From positions 1,302,001-1,366,000 of the forward strand of contig JAILYB010000016.1 in the NCBI GenBank assembly GCA_021437785.1: a stretch of 64,000 bases of DNA. The letters run 5' to 3'. The position numbers and the translations under genes are program-made. The notes under the pieces were generated by a model. The model was not told where the DNA came from. It made no database searches and was given only the letters and a program-made list of their open reading frames with translations. This stretch comes from Rhodomyrtus psidioides (lineage: Eukaryota; Streptophyta; Magnoliopsida; Myrtales; Myrtaceae). Below, piece after piece: positions 1 to 10,629 of this stretch; positions within the stretch are counted from its first letter, which is position 1, and the number at the start of each line of letters is the position of its first letter.

Positions 1-2
1 GG

Positions 3-836
3 ACTGCTGGATTATTACGTCTGTCTCAAAAGAAATATATTGAGAAGATTGTAACATGTTTTAATATGCAGTCAGCGAAATCTGTAAGTACACCATTAGC
101 GAAGCACTTTAAACTTTCAGTTAAGTCATCATCGCAGACTGAGGATGAGGAGGAGCATATGTCCCGTGTTCCATATTCTAGTGCAGTGGGTAGTATTATG
201 TATGCTATGGTATGCACTAGGCCTGATATTTCACAAGCTGTCAGTGTAGTTAGTCGTTTTATGAAGCGTCCTGGTAAAACTCATTGGGAAGCTGTGAAAT
301 GGATCCTCAGATATTTGAAGGGGACGGAAAACGTTGGCATAGTGTACGGGAGGAACAGTAATGGCAGTGAAACCACAGGTTATGTGGATTCTGATCATGC
401 AAGTGACTTGGATGAGTGCAGGTCTTTAGCAGGATACTTGTTTAAGCTTGCAGGTGGTGCAGTTAGTTGGAAAGCGTCCTTACAGGACCACGTGGCCTTG
501 TTGTCGACTGAGGCAGAGTACATGGCACTAACCTTTGTAGCGAAAGAGGCGATATGCTTACAGGGTTTGCTCTTAGACTTTGGTTTGGATCAGAAAAGTG
601 TTGACATACACTGTGATAACCAATGTGCGATATTTCTGGCGTATAATCCGGTTTATTATGAGCGGACGAAACATATCAATATCAGGTATCACTTCATCCG
701 AGATATATTAGTTAAGGGTAAAGTTGTTGTGAAGAAGATAGCGACAGCGGAGAACCCGACAGACATGATGACTAAGCCTGTTCCTTTGGCAAAGCTCAAG
801 CTATGCTTGAGCACTATTGGCGTCTGTGGAGAGTGA
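3..836 (+). CDS. Ty1/copia polyprotein, C-terminal part (RT end and RNase H)
   Basis: The frame is open from the window edge to TGA at 834-836, so the true start lies outside; the ATG at 66 is internal. Residues just before it (RLSQKKYIEKI) are the usual end of the copia reverse transcriptase thumb. Then come the connection (VGSIMYAMVCTRPDI, HWEAVKWILRYLKG) and an RNase H domain with its acidic residues in YVDSDHAS, STEAEYMA and CDNQ, closed by the family signature ERTKHINIRYHFIRD. RNase H removes the RNA strand during reverse transcription in the virus-like particle. No stop or frameshift is visible. A polypurine tract and LTR follow directly, as expected for pol in copia order. The style resembles the Tork group, but lineage assignment needs an alignment. 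Confidence 0.93.
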   Translation, partial: TAGLLRLSQKKYIEKIVTCFNMQSAKSVSTPLAKHFKLSVKSSSQTEDEEEHMSRVPYSSAVGSIMYAMVCTRPDISQAVSVVSRFMKRPGKTHWEAVKWILRYLKGTENVGIVYGRNSNGSETTGYVDSDHASDLDECRSLAGYLFKLAGGAVSWKASLQDHVALLSTEAEYMALTFVAKEAICLQGLLLDFGLDQKSVDIHCDNQCAIFLAYNPVYYERTKHINIRYHFIRDILVKGKVVVKKIATAENPTDMMTKPVPLAKLKLCLSTIGVCGE

Positions 837-902
837 TCGCCTTTCGGGGCGATGGGAGAGCAGCATGGATGATGAGCACTATTGACTTGGTTTCAAACAT
901 CG

Positions 903-918
903 AGCCAAGGTGGAGAAT
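903..918 (+). other. Polypurine tract of the copia element
   Basis: Purine-rich AAGGTGGAGAATTG lies 70-80 bp after the pol stop and directly before the LTR start TGTT. This is where plus-strand DNA synthesis is primed in copia elements. The motif is close to the common plant copia form. Confidence 0.8.
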
Positions 919-1641
919 TGTTAAATATGTGTGTCTCGATTTTGAATTGTTTGATGAGTTGACCTACGGTGGACATCACTCCAAATCCCACGTCAAAGTT
1001 TCCTCTTCAGACTTGCTTTGGCAATAACAGGATATAAAGCAAGTGGGCCCAAGAGGTTGAAAAAAAAAAAGAGAGAGAAAAAGTGAAACATAGGGTTTCC
1101 CTTATTTCTTTTGGTGTCAGGCGTCCTTGAAAGTATAAAAGGGCAATCGTGGGCTTGTCTTCAAATAGAGACAGAAGCCGAGCCGTACCAAAAAAAAGGG
1201 GAGCAGCACAACGAAAATCTGGTGCCGTCGCTCAGTAGACTCACAGGAGGAGTTAATATCGTAGGAGCAGAGGACTATTTCGGACGAACGAAGGAGTCCC
1301 GTTCTTTGCACACAATCAGGAGCGACGAACACGCACACGACAGATTTTTGTGCCGCGTGAGTTTATTGTTTATTATATCCAATTGAGTTGTTTTATCTGT
1401 AAACACTAGGGGTTTGGGTATAATCTAGGTGCGGGAAACACGAGCGTATTGAGCGATTGTAAATCTGATTATTCGATATAGTGGATTATTCTTGCTGGCT
1501 CTCCCCGTAGATGTAGGTACCGACATTCGGACCGAACCACGTTATATCTGGTGTCCTTTATCGTTCCTCGTTATTTTCTCGGGCTTTTCGCATTGACGTA
1601 TTTGCAAGATCCTAATTTATTTTCGCGTTAGTATTACAACA
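919..1641 (+). mobile_element. 3' LTR of the copia element
   Basis: A 723 bp LTR that starts TGTTAA after the polypurine tract and ends TTACAACA, giving TG...CA termini with short inverted ends. It holds a TATAAAA box at 1134-1140. The following 5 bp, gatgc (1642-1646), are the candidate target duplication. The 5' LTR is outside the window, so divergence cannot be measured. Confidence 0.85.
1134..1140 (+). promoter_or_regulatory. TATA box of the copia LTR
   Basis: TATAAAA followed by GGGCAATCG inside the LTR. It would start the element RNA roughly 25-35 bp downstream. Called from motif and position only. Confidence 0.6.
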
Positions 1642-3081
1642 GATGCTGTGGGGGACATGAGAACAAGGGGTTGTGTATACTATTGAAGTATTAGCTCGAT
1701 GGCAATGAGAAATGACCGTGTTCCGATGTGATTTTTCTTAGGTGCGCCGTGGGTGCCCTGCTCGGCCATGGAGTTGCTGACCTTGGAGGGGCAATGTGAG
1801 TGGAATTGCTGACTTGCTTGAAGAGGTGAGTGACCTCTAACCCTCTATTAGGACATTCGGACGCGACTGGATGATTTTTTTTTATTGAGAATCGGTAATC
1901 AATTAATTTTTATTGCTTGATTGGTTGGAAGCCGAAGGGCTTTGATGAGGAACGAGCCGTGAGAGCTAATTGGTCATGGAATCGTGTTCTTGAAATTGAA
2001 TTGGTGGTGTGCTTACTAAGGTGCTTTACTTGCCTATATGGCGGTGTGATTCTCAATTGCTTTTAAACTGTGATTTACGATAAGCACGTTTATTTCCTTT
2101 TGGCAAGCACTTGAACTGTGTTCTAATGTTTAACAATTCCTCATTGCGGAAATGCGATTGATTATTGGTTTTGAATATTCTTGATTGAACTTCTGGAGGA
2201 ATTAGACTGTTGAGCCGTGAGAACACATGAATGATGGCAAGTATCGATGAGATGTGGGTTTAAGGCCGGTGGCACCCTGATGCGCCTATATGACATGGGG
2301 TTGCGCAATGAGAAACACCCTGATACCCTGAGGCACCTATATGACGCAGGGTTGCATATTGAGAATTGTGAACGCCCTGAGGTGCCTATATGACACGGGG
2401 TTGAGAAATGAGAAATGCCCTGAAGTGCCTATATGACACGGGGTTGAGAAACATGATGCGTTGGAGGTGGTGTGAACGCGAAAGCGTAACTGAAATATCT
2501 TTTATTTCAAGAGATGTTTTGATTCATTAAGCTAGTGCGGAAGCTTGGTCATGTGTGTCCTGGTTGTTCTAATTGATATTCTCGTGAAATAATGACTTGA
2601 TGCCATGAGTAATTACTATGCTTTGCTCTTGTTTATGGATTGCAAATGTCTATGCTTGTTTGGTTCGGTGGGACGGATGACCTAAATTAGGGTTAGGATA
2701 ACTCGCTGAGACGTAAGTCTCACCCCGTCGTGGGATCTTTTTTTTTTTTTCAAGTTCCAAGCTAGGACGCATCGGTTGGTCAAGGATTGGAATTTCAAGG
2801 AAGTGGTAGTTGATGGATTAAGGGATATCTGATGACGTTAAGGATTTTGTTACGCTTTGAAGTTAGAGTTGTAATTGGTGTTTTAAAAAAGAAAAAAGAA
2901 AAAGAGGGGATGTACCCCTCTTGTTCCAAGTCATCTTGTATAGTTGCTTTGGATGGGGTGTTTTCTTGCTTTTGCTGGTTGAATATATTTTTAAATGGTG
3001 CGGGCCTAAGGATCCTGGAAGATTGTGAAACGAAAGTGGCCTGGGGGATGTTCGCGTGCTCGTCGGGTTCGGGGCGTGACA
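1642..3081 (-). mobile_element. Ty3/gypsy LTR remnant, Tekay/Del-like
   Basis: Noncoding sequence that ends on the plus strand in GGGTTCGGGGCGTGACA; read on the minus strand it begins TGTCACGCCCCGAACCC, a start familiar from plant Tekay/Del LTRs. Near 2708-2738 it has a gtaagtctcaccccgtcgtg motif and a T-run, also seen in such LTRs. The low-coordinate boundary is not resolved: the copia element abuts or interrupts it. A four-unit tandem repeat lies inside. No polymerase gene is attached, so it may be a solo LTR or one end of a truncated element. Strand rests on the TGTCACGCCCC start only. Confidence 0.55.
2275..2452. repeat. Four-unit tandem repeat inside the gypsy LTR
   Basis: Units begin CCCTGA at 2275, 2326, 2375 and 2418. 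Each contains CCTATATGAC followed by a GGGTTG core. Periods of about 51, 49 and 43 bp show degeneration by small indels. Confidence 0.75.
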
Positions 3082-3609
3082 GTACCTGTGGAAGGAATGA
3101 ACGGTGTTAGCAGGAGTTGAAGGAAAAGAGTTTGCAAAACAAAACTCACGAGGAAAACAGAGTAAGTAGAAAGCTACTTTGCAAAAGTTGAATCTTGTCC
3201 AAAAGAATATGAGAAGTGGGATGCACGCATTTGCAAATAAATGGAAATAAACGATACAAGAAACTGTTGACAAACCTAGAAAACCAATGCTTTCCATTTT
3301 GTATGAATAATTTTCTTCCTCCTATAGATACATTATCACGCGTGTTCGTCATAAGTTTCTGAGGTAGTAGATGTTCCATTCATTTTCCAGTTTTGAAAGA
3401 GAAAGTAGCAAGTGAAAGAGTATACAGAATCATCCAAAATTACCGTAATATTTTATTGCCGACCAATACTTACTGCCCTTGGAGTACTGGGATCCTCAAA
3501 TCATGCTTCCGTCGATCATATAGATCACATGCAATCTATAGGAATCAAAGTAGTTAAGGGAAATCAAAGGAGCGATAGAAATCAAAGAAGCAAACGAACA
3601 AATTCCTAG
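3082..3609. other. No gene recognised, host-like DNA
   Basis: Between the gypsy LTR and the receptor-kinase remnant I see no conserved protein, RNA gene or repeat. On the minus strand a pyrimidine stretch followed by CCACAG stands directly against the LTR boundary (about 3085-3100). It looks like a splice acceptor and may be what is left of the downstream part of the kinase-like gene; that is inference only. Confidence 0.5.
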
Positions 3610-4200
3610 CTGTTGGACAAGAGTATTGGAGAACAAATCCATCAGCCATGATGCTATGGATTAGCTTATAGTTGTAGGAGCTATTATTAATTCGACTTAG
3701 AAGGCACAAGATCATGCCATACCCATGTCCAACTACGGATGCTGCAAAAATCCCTAACTTCCGATGCGGTTGGATTGGGCAGAGCATACAAGTTCCAAAT
3801 TGACGATACGTTGGAAGAGTACACCCCTCAACGCAAGGACTGGCAGCGATGTAGAATGGAGAGTTGGTTGGCTTTAAGCAGTTCACAATGACCAATATAT
3901 CTGTGGTGTAATTGTTGTGCGGGTTGCCTAGATCATTAATGAAATACAACACCCATAAATGGAAGGGGAGAGACGAGCAATTATTCTTTTGCAGCCCATC
4001 GTCGACCAATCAAATTTGGAGGGTGGAATAATCGATAGATTGCATATAAAACCGGTCATCATGAAGTATAGAACGATGCGATTATCTTCACAAATCAGAT
4101 CATACTTTGGATTGCTGCATCCTTTCGGATCACTCTTTAGTCGAAATGACTAACTTATATTGCGAATGTCATCAAAGGATGAAGAAGAGATGCACTGCGG
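3610..4200 (-). pseudogene. LRK10-like receptor kinase, extracellular domain remnant
   Basis: Minus-strand pieces match the ectodomain of plant LRK10-like (leaf-rust-kinase-like) receptors in order. About 4130 holds SFRLKSDPKGCSNPKYDLIC, the cysteine-rich GUB_WAK part. Near 3990 is VDDGLQKNNCSSLP. Near 3870-3900 is NCLKPTNSPFYIAASPC, the WAK-associated part, and at 3610-3650 is IHSIMADGFVLQY. These lie in different frames: stops at 4150-4152 and 4010-4012 and at least three frameshifts (near 4065, 3815 and 3690) separate them. The intact protein would sit in the plasma membrane and sense wall or pathogen signals. Neither a transmembrane nor a kinase part was found downstream. It lies beyond the 3' end of the next kinase remnant, so these are probably two tandem gene copies. 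Recognised by family memory, not by a search. Confidence 0.75.
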
Positions 4201-5945
4201 GTTACTCGACGCGGCATCAGTAGTCATCGCTTGCACTGATCATGTCTCTCTACGTCTTTGGGCAAAGAGAAATTGGGAAAGAATTGCTTGGTGTGCCCGG
4301 AGGAAAGCCACGGTACACCGGTACAAGAAGATGGACAAAAGATGGGATGAACCAGTAAGTCAACAGAACATGTGCAACATAACCAGTCAGTCAACGGAAA
4401 AGAAAAAGAAGTTATTGCCTTTGGATGATCCTCCTTCACCGCACGAGTCACCAATCACCATCATTGGAAAATTGATGTTGACGAACAAGATCAAAAGTAA
4501 AAAACTAGCTTGCCTCGAAACAACTTCTCCGTGTCACGACACAGCACATCAGCTTTGACGCAATTCCATGAAACCGTTGTAAGTCCAGTGATTTGTCACT
4601 TCCGAATGGAACGATAATTTCGTCACTCGTTAGATAAATCCACTAACTTGTTCTTGTTTGTAGTGATTTCTTATTTGATTTCGACTCTCAAATAGATTGA
4701 AATCATGAATCCAATAATCTGCAGAAATACATATTTTTCAGAGATACTTACGGTGTCAATTCTTCCTTTCAAGACAACATAAAAGCTATTTTAAGGATCG
4801 ATACAAACTTTCAAGCGAATTTAATCCATGTAAATTAAAAGTTGGGCTCTGATAGTTAAGGATTGCATAAATTTGATTTGAAGTGACAAGGAAATGTTTA
4901 GGAAATTCAAAGAATTATCAACTCTATTCTAGTATCCACAGAAGGAACTTCTCCTGAAATCTATAATCGTCTCACTATCTTTGGGAAGAAATATGGAGTC
5001 AAAAAGATTTTCTACTCGATAATTTTTAACAAAGTAACACCGTATAAAGTAAGATAGTGTTCCGACCAAAAAAATTGTCATCAGTTTGCATCTTTGCAAT
5101 TTACGTGTTTCCTTTGAACACAACGTCTTGCAATTCACCTTAAGTAAGCTGACATGGATCTTAATTGAATTTTTTTCTGAAAAAAGAAGTTTGAGCATGA
5201 AATTCAAGATGTGACTTTTTGTTTTGCCACCTCCCCCTTCCCTCCGTGGCTGAAGTCGGTTATATAAGCTAGGTTTTATGAAGTTTTATTAAAGTGCTCC
5301 GAAATTTTACAACCCCATCAATTAAAAACGATCCCGTCGACAAATAAATATTCAGAGGAAATTTTAACCTTTGGATCTATTACTTGTCAACAATTTCATA
5401 CTAATTTTAAAACGGAATATGTGTTCTTTCAAATATAAACTTCATTGAATATTTCATCTAAGACCTTGTCCATTTTGACAAAAGTCGTTTCTTTAAAGAG
5501 ACGATGTCTGATTTGTAAAATGTATAAATGTATATTTCTGTGGAAATTAATTCACAAGCCAAAATCAGCAATTCTTGATATGGAGAAACCATACGCCGAC
5601 ATTAGCACTATCGTCGACCAAAAGGGGAAACAAAAGTAGCAAGGTCGTGGGACTTTACCCTAAATCACGTAACGAGGGAGGAAAAGTTTCTCAATGCCGT
5701 CACCTTCCCCCACCATTTTAGTCCTTGCTTTCTTACCAATTTGTTCATTCTCTCGAATGATAATGCTAGGAGTAAAACTGCATGAAATAAAATAACATTA
5801 CAGTAACCTAAGAGCTAGAACAGAACAATTTCGAAAGTAATCACAACAGAGCTAAACTAGCTCAAGTCCCTTCCTGGATACTACTAGATTGTGCGGATAT
5901 ATAACAAATACACAAAACTTTTCCAATCAAATTGTGCATGGTTCT
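4201..5945. other. No gene recognised between the two kinase remnants
   Basis: AT-rich DNA with no convincing ORF, RNA gene or repeat. By position it is the spacer between the end of one LRK10-like copy (5946) and the start of the next (about 4200), so it would hold the promoter of the lower copy and the 3' UTR of the upper one. Near 4224-4330 (minus) an ORF contains short cysteine-rich stretches but no recognisable domain. Confidence 0.5.
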
Positions 5946-6212
5946 CTAAACATCACCGTTATCACCAAAAGGAAAACTAGTGGAAATTATCGGAACACTT
6001 GATGAAGCTGAGAATGTCTTTAGTCCCATCTCGGATTTGTCACTGTTATCTGGCACATCCGGCGGGTAAAAAAAGGGCTTTGGAGGCATTTGAAGTTTAC
6101 CAATATCTCCTTCAAGAATTTCCAGGACTTTACTCATTGGAGGCCGATGGTCGGGATTCAATTGTATACACCAAAGTGCAACTATTATCATCTTTTTTAT
6201 AACATTCCTTTC
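5946..6212 (-). pseudogene. LRK10-like receptor kinase, C-terminal end, cut by LTR A
   Basis: The minus-strand frame is open from 6212 to the stop at 5946-5948. It encodes kinase subdomain XI (ERNVIKKMIIVALWCIQLNP, then DHRPPMSKVLEILEG) and the tail typical of LRK10-like kinases (LQMPPKPFF), ending about 35 residues later. The remaining kinase, transmembrane and extracellular parts would be at higher coordinates, but the frame is cut exactly at the first base of a retrotransposon LTR (TGTCGCG at 6213). The 5 bp before the LTR, ctttc (6208-6212), are the predicted target duplication. The visible part has no stop or frameshift, so the gene may have been intact when hit. Confidence 0.82.
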
Positions 6213-7556
6213 TGTCGCGACCCTCCCTCGAGCGTCATCTAATGACTAGTGAGGGTTAATGGGCCATCCGATGTTGTATGATCGGACACGGGCCTCTCCC
6301 AAGTTCCATTACCCAAATCGCAACTGCTGGATATACGTGATCGACTTTTAGTGCGGTCTAGTGACATGTGATGAGTGTACATGCCAAGGAGTCGCCACCA
6401 ATCGTTTCGTGGAGGGTACGATCGGAAACCCTGTCGAATAGTTGGGAGTGGTCTATTCGATTCTGCGGAAACTAGAGAAGTGGGTTCGGGGACTTAGTTA
6501 CGCCAACTGTCAGAGTTGACGCCCTTTCGGTACCTAAGCTGAATGGTTTATCTGATCCTAGGATTTCATACGGACGAGTGGGGTACAGATCCTAAATCTA
6601 GGAGTTCATGCAGACGGGAATTACTACTCTATCAATCACAATCTATAGAAATAAGTGCGCAAATCAAGGATCCAGTGCATGCGGATAAAACACATGAAAG
6701 CAGCATGGCATTCTTAATGAGGCCCTATTAGCCTAGAGAAATATCAATCAAAGATTAAGAGTGATTCGGACATGATTAGCCCATGAGGGGCAGAATCATA
6801 ATTTTGAATAATTCGGGGAAAATTTACCCTTGAAAGAGTAAATCTGTCATTTTAGATGAATTGGGAAGTGAAAGGACAGGGAAAATAGGATTGGCTATCA
6901 GTCCAATCCATTTCCTATTTTTAGGGAATTTCCAGGATTTTTTTGGAATTTAAAAGTGATTTTACCCTTGGAAGGGTAAAATCGTCATTTTGGACAAAGA
7001 TGAGGACTGAAAATCTTAAATATTAGGGCCGGTCGTCCACCTGACCCGAACCCTAACTTTAAGCAATTTTCAGAACTCGATTGAGACAAGAAAGATGATT
7101 TTCCCATTGAGGGGGCAAAATCGTCATTTTGAGAAAAGGGGTGGGACTCGAAAAACCCAAACCTAAGAATTGGTCGCTTACTCGACCCTAATTCTTACTT
7201 TGGCATTATCGATTTTATCATACGTACACAGCAAAGGCGACTTACCCTTAAAGGGTAATGTCGTCAAGTCTCGGAAGATCGGATAAGAAACCCCAAAAAT
7301 AGGGTTGACCAGTTGTTTGTGGTCAACCCTCGATTTTTGGGAGTTTCTAGAATACCTAGGATTTTTCACAATTTTTCCACAATTTTTTTGGAATTTTCTG
7401 GAATTTTCTAGCATTTTTTTTGGATTTTCTAAGATTTTTCTGATTTTTTTTTATTTTTTTTAAAATATGATTCGGACCGGGTCTACCCGACCCACTCGGG
7501 TCGGAACCCGGCCCAGACCCGGACCCGCGTGGACCGCAACTTTAAAACGACGTCGT
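6213..7556 (-). mobile_element. Tat/Ogre-type LTR A, 3' LTR, interrupted by element B
   Basis: Starts TGTCGCGACC and follows LTR B for over 1.3 kb: cgcaactgctggatatacgt, an agtcgccacc motif, gcccatgaggggc, and a GC-rich stretch near 7470-7550. It is cut at 7556, where a second TGTCGCGACC begins. The matching position in LTR B is about 53008, inside the caccgttttgg segment. gtcgt (7552-7556) is the candidate target duplication of element B. The rest of LTR A and its element should lie beyond the window, after B ends. Confidence 0.85.
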
Positions 7557-8120
7557 TGTCGCGACCCTCCCCTCGCGAGGCGGAGCGGGCTAATGGGCCG
7601 CCCGATCGCTGACAGATCGGACGCGGGCCTCTCCCAAGGTCCATTACCCAAATCGCAACTGCTGGATATACGTGGTCAACCTTCAGTGTGGTCTAGTGAC
7701 ATGTGATGAGTGTACATGCCAAGGAGTCGCCACCAATCGTTTCGTGGAGGGTACGATCGGAAAACCCCATCGAATAGTTGGGAGTGGTCTATTCGATTCT
7801 GCGGAAACCAGAGAAGTGGGTTCGGGGACTTAGTTACGCCAACTGTCAGAGTTGACGCCCTTTCGGTACCTAAGCTGAATGGTTTATCTGATCCTAGGAT
7901 TTCATACAGACGAGTGGGGTACGGATCCTAAATCTAGGAGTTCATGCAGATGGGAATTACTACCCTATCAATCACAATCAATAGAAATAAGTGCGCAAAT
8001 CAAGGATCTAATGCATGCGGATAAAACACATGAAATCAGCATGGTATCTCTAATGAGGCCCTATTAGCCTAGAGAAATATCAATCAAGGCTTAGGAATAA
8101 TTTTGGCATGATTTGCCCAT
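7557..8120 (-). mobile_element. Element B 3' LTR, first part (U5 side)
   Basis: Runs from TGTCGCGACCCTCCC to the insertion point of element C. It resumes at 52230 after the 44 kb insertion. LTR A (about 6770-6800) shows the undisturbed order across this point, with a single CCCAT followed by GAGGGG, so it serves as an empty-site reference. The full LTR B is about 3.6 kb. Confidence 0.88.
8116..8120. repeat. Target-site duplication CCCAT, left copy
   Basis: CCCAT directly precedes the LTR of element C at 8121 and recurs at 52230-52234 directly after its other LTR. LTR A carries a single CCCAT at the same place. Confidence 0.93.
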
Positions 8121-9281
8121 TGTCGCGACCCTCTTGAGGTTGTCAGGCTCTCGAGGGCTAATGGGCCGTCCTGTCTGGTCGGACGCGGGCCTCTCCCAAG
8201 GCCCATTACCCAAATCGCAACGGAGGTATGCGTGATCGACTTTCAGTGTGGTCTAGTGACATGTGCTAAGTGTGCATGCCATGGAGTCGCCACCAATCTT
8301 TTTTTAGAGTGTGATTGGACCACCCAATCAAATAGTTGGGAGTTTCTATTCAATTCTGCGAGAACCAGAGAAATGGTTTCGGGGACTTAGTTACACCAAC
8401 TGTCAGAGTTGACGCCCTTTCGGTACCTAAGTTGACTGAATTTTCTAGCCTGAGATTCATGCGGATGAGTAAGGTATGAACCCTAAATCTAAAAATTCAT
8501 GCAGATAGGAGTGATTATCCTAGCAATCACAATCAGTAATAAAATGCGCAACTCAAGAAATCTAGATATGCAAATAAATCACATGACATTCCTAGTAAGG
8601 CCCTATTTATCAATCACAGCTCAAGAATGATTTAGCTGTCCTAGCCATTCTACACACGATCTAACCTAAGAAAAGCATTAGGAAGCATCGAATGAGTTCG
8701 AGAGTACTCACATTGGGTTCGTCGTGCCCTGATTTGGTCTTGGACGAGCTATCGAGCTCATGCCGACCCGATTATATTTAGGGATCCACTCGGCGTTTTA
8801 CATCATGAAATCATGTGAAACAAAAACGAAAATATTCAGCAAGGGGAATTTATTGTAGATGGTGGTCGATCTAATTGGACGTCAAGACTAAAAAATATGT
8901 AGAAATTTACAAATTAAAATACTCGAATGACATTTTTTTGCCAAAGTCAACTCTATGCGTCGTGAAGAAATACATGCAATTGAACTTGAATTTTGACTAT
9001 TTATGAGTTCAAAATGAAAAGGAAATTAAAATAAAAATATTGACTATTTTTCTATATTTTTACGACATCGAACGCTATTTTTCTTCATTTTTCATGTATT
9101 TTTCTATTTTTGGAAAATATTAAAAAATATGACAAATTATTTTTTTTTTATCAAAAATGGTTCCTTTAGCTTGGTCAAGGCTACCAAAGATGATTTTTTA
9201 ATTTTTTTAACTTTTTATAGATTTTTTATGAATTTTTAAAAAATAAACTATGAAAGACTGATCAAAAATCAGGTGTCAACA
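8121..9281 (-). mobile_element. Element C 3' LTR
   Basis: 1161 bp from TGTCGCGACC to CAGGTGTCAACA (plus strand), followed by the complement of a polypurine tract. Almost identical to 51068-52229. Its first 350 bp (U5 in sense) and last 250 bp (U3) resemble LTRs A/B and D; the middle is shorter. Confidence 0.95.
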
Positions 9282-9297
9282 GCTGCCCCTCTTTGAG
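9282..9297 (-). other. Polypurine tract of element C
   Basis: The plus strand reads GCTGCCCCTCTTTGAG, so the sense strand has an A/G run ending GGGGCAGC directly before TGTTGACACC of the LTR. The same tract stands at 13980, 17980, 24886, 39855 and 55288 (minus) and before 34466 and 44397 (plus). Confidence 0.85.
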
Positions 9298-10455
9298 AGG
9301 AATTTCGTCAGAGATTTCTCTCAAAGACAAGGTGACACCTGTGTTCCGATCGACTCGACTGGGAAAAGAAAAGAAATCATGACATCAAATTTTCATGTCC
9401 ATCAATGTGTGCTTTTCCTTAAAAAGAGATGTGCTCGTTCAATTCCCTGATATGATATAAGAAAGTTAAGGAGTAGATAGACTTCCCTGCCCCTTACCTG
9501 TCGAATGCTTGCGGCATTTTCTGTGTCTGATGGGTTCAAGTAGATTCCTAAGGACTTGTCATCGGAGTGTCCTGGGGATGTTAAGCTCTGACCTGTATGG
9601 TAGGTCAAACCATAATGGGATTCCTAACTGATAGGAACCTAAGGAAGACGCATCCCACATTTGGGAATTTGCCAAGGGTTTTGATCCGTGTGGTGGACTA
9701 AACTAGAAATGGCTTGCCTAATGTAAGGCTTATTAGGGAAAACGAATCCTCCCGCGTTCGGGATTCATCAAGGTTTTGATCCGTATGGTGGATCGGACCA
9801 TTGGGTTGATCCTTCAGGCGGTCTCTACCAGTCCTTTGACCCTTCAGGCGGTTTCTACCATTCATTGACCCTTCATGCGGTTTCTACCATTGGTTGACCC
9901 TTAAGGCGGTTTCTACCATACATTGACCCTTCAGGCGGTTTCTACCATTGTTTTGACCCTTCAGGCGGTTTCTACCATTGGTTGACCCTTCAGGCGGTTT
10001 CTACCATACATTGACCCTTCAAGCGGTTTCTACCATTGTGTTGACCCTTCAGGCGGTTTCTACCATTGATTGACCCTTCAGGCGGTTTCTACCATTGAGT
10101 TGACCCTTCAGGCGGTTTCTACCATTTATGAGATTCCAAATTGATATGAATCAAAGGATGACGTACCCGCTCTTTGGGGCTAGTCGGAGACTCGATCATT
10201 CTGTGGATCGGTCTTAGAAAAGATTTGCCTACTAAAAGGCTTCACCTAAGGATGACGCACCCAGTCTTTGGGGCGGCCAAAAGTCCTGCAGAAAGCTTAG
10301 ACCTGAAAAAATTTTCGTCGCCAAGAAGATATTAGTAATCTTTGGGAAGACAATAATTGTCTAACTGACAAAATTCTACAACTTAAGTTTTAGTCATGAA
10401 ATGTGCATTTTGATTGCTGGAGGTTATCCAAAACATTCCTACCATATATGAATGT
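9298..10455 (-). other. Element C 3' UTR, 3'-most part
   Basis: Noncoding DNA shared with the other Tat copies in this order (plus strand): ctctgacctgtatggtaggt near 9583, gatccgtatggtgga, a minisatellite, then the ggaggttatccaaaacattc block near 10420. After about 10440 the match to the other copies stops and a displaced 138 bp segment begins. No ORF is conserved. Confidence 0.7.
9801..10127 (-). repeat. Minisatellite 1 array, about 11 units
   Basis: Units of 25-30 bp with the core TGACCCTTCAGGCGGTTTCT followed by ACCA. The same unit forms arrays at 14393, 18395, 25301, 33282, 40258 and 43589. In each it lies in the 3' UTR, 0.4-1.3 kb from the polypurine tract. Confidence 0.92.
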
Positions 10456-10593
10456 AGTACCCCTTTTCATGACATGCATTCTGGCCGAATATTTCAAGAG
10501 CGTTCTAATAGCTCAATTTATGAACAAAACCTTTGAGGAAACCTGAAGAAGTTTTTCATCATTTAGAAATCTTTGTGAAAAGAACACTTAAAA
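10456..10593 (-). repeat. Displaced 138 bp segment, inverted copy of 29223-29360
   Basis: From agtaccccttttcatgacat to agaacacttaaaa, this equals the reverse complement of 29223-29360 with one visible mismatch. That partner lies in the spacer of the large inverted repeat and has no match in the other UTR copies I compared. Confidence 0.9.
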
Positions 10594-10629
10594 TCCCTTT
10601 GAGTTAGTCCCCAGTTTCAAATGGGGACT

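Noticed and set aside
9801..10127. Regular short repeats with variable linkers resembling a CRISPR array
   Set aside because: Units are direct tandem repeats of 25-30 bp with only 2-6 variable bases between cores, no spacers, in plant retroelement UTRs.
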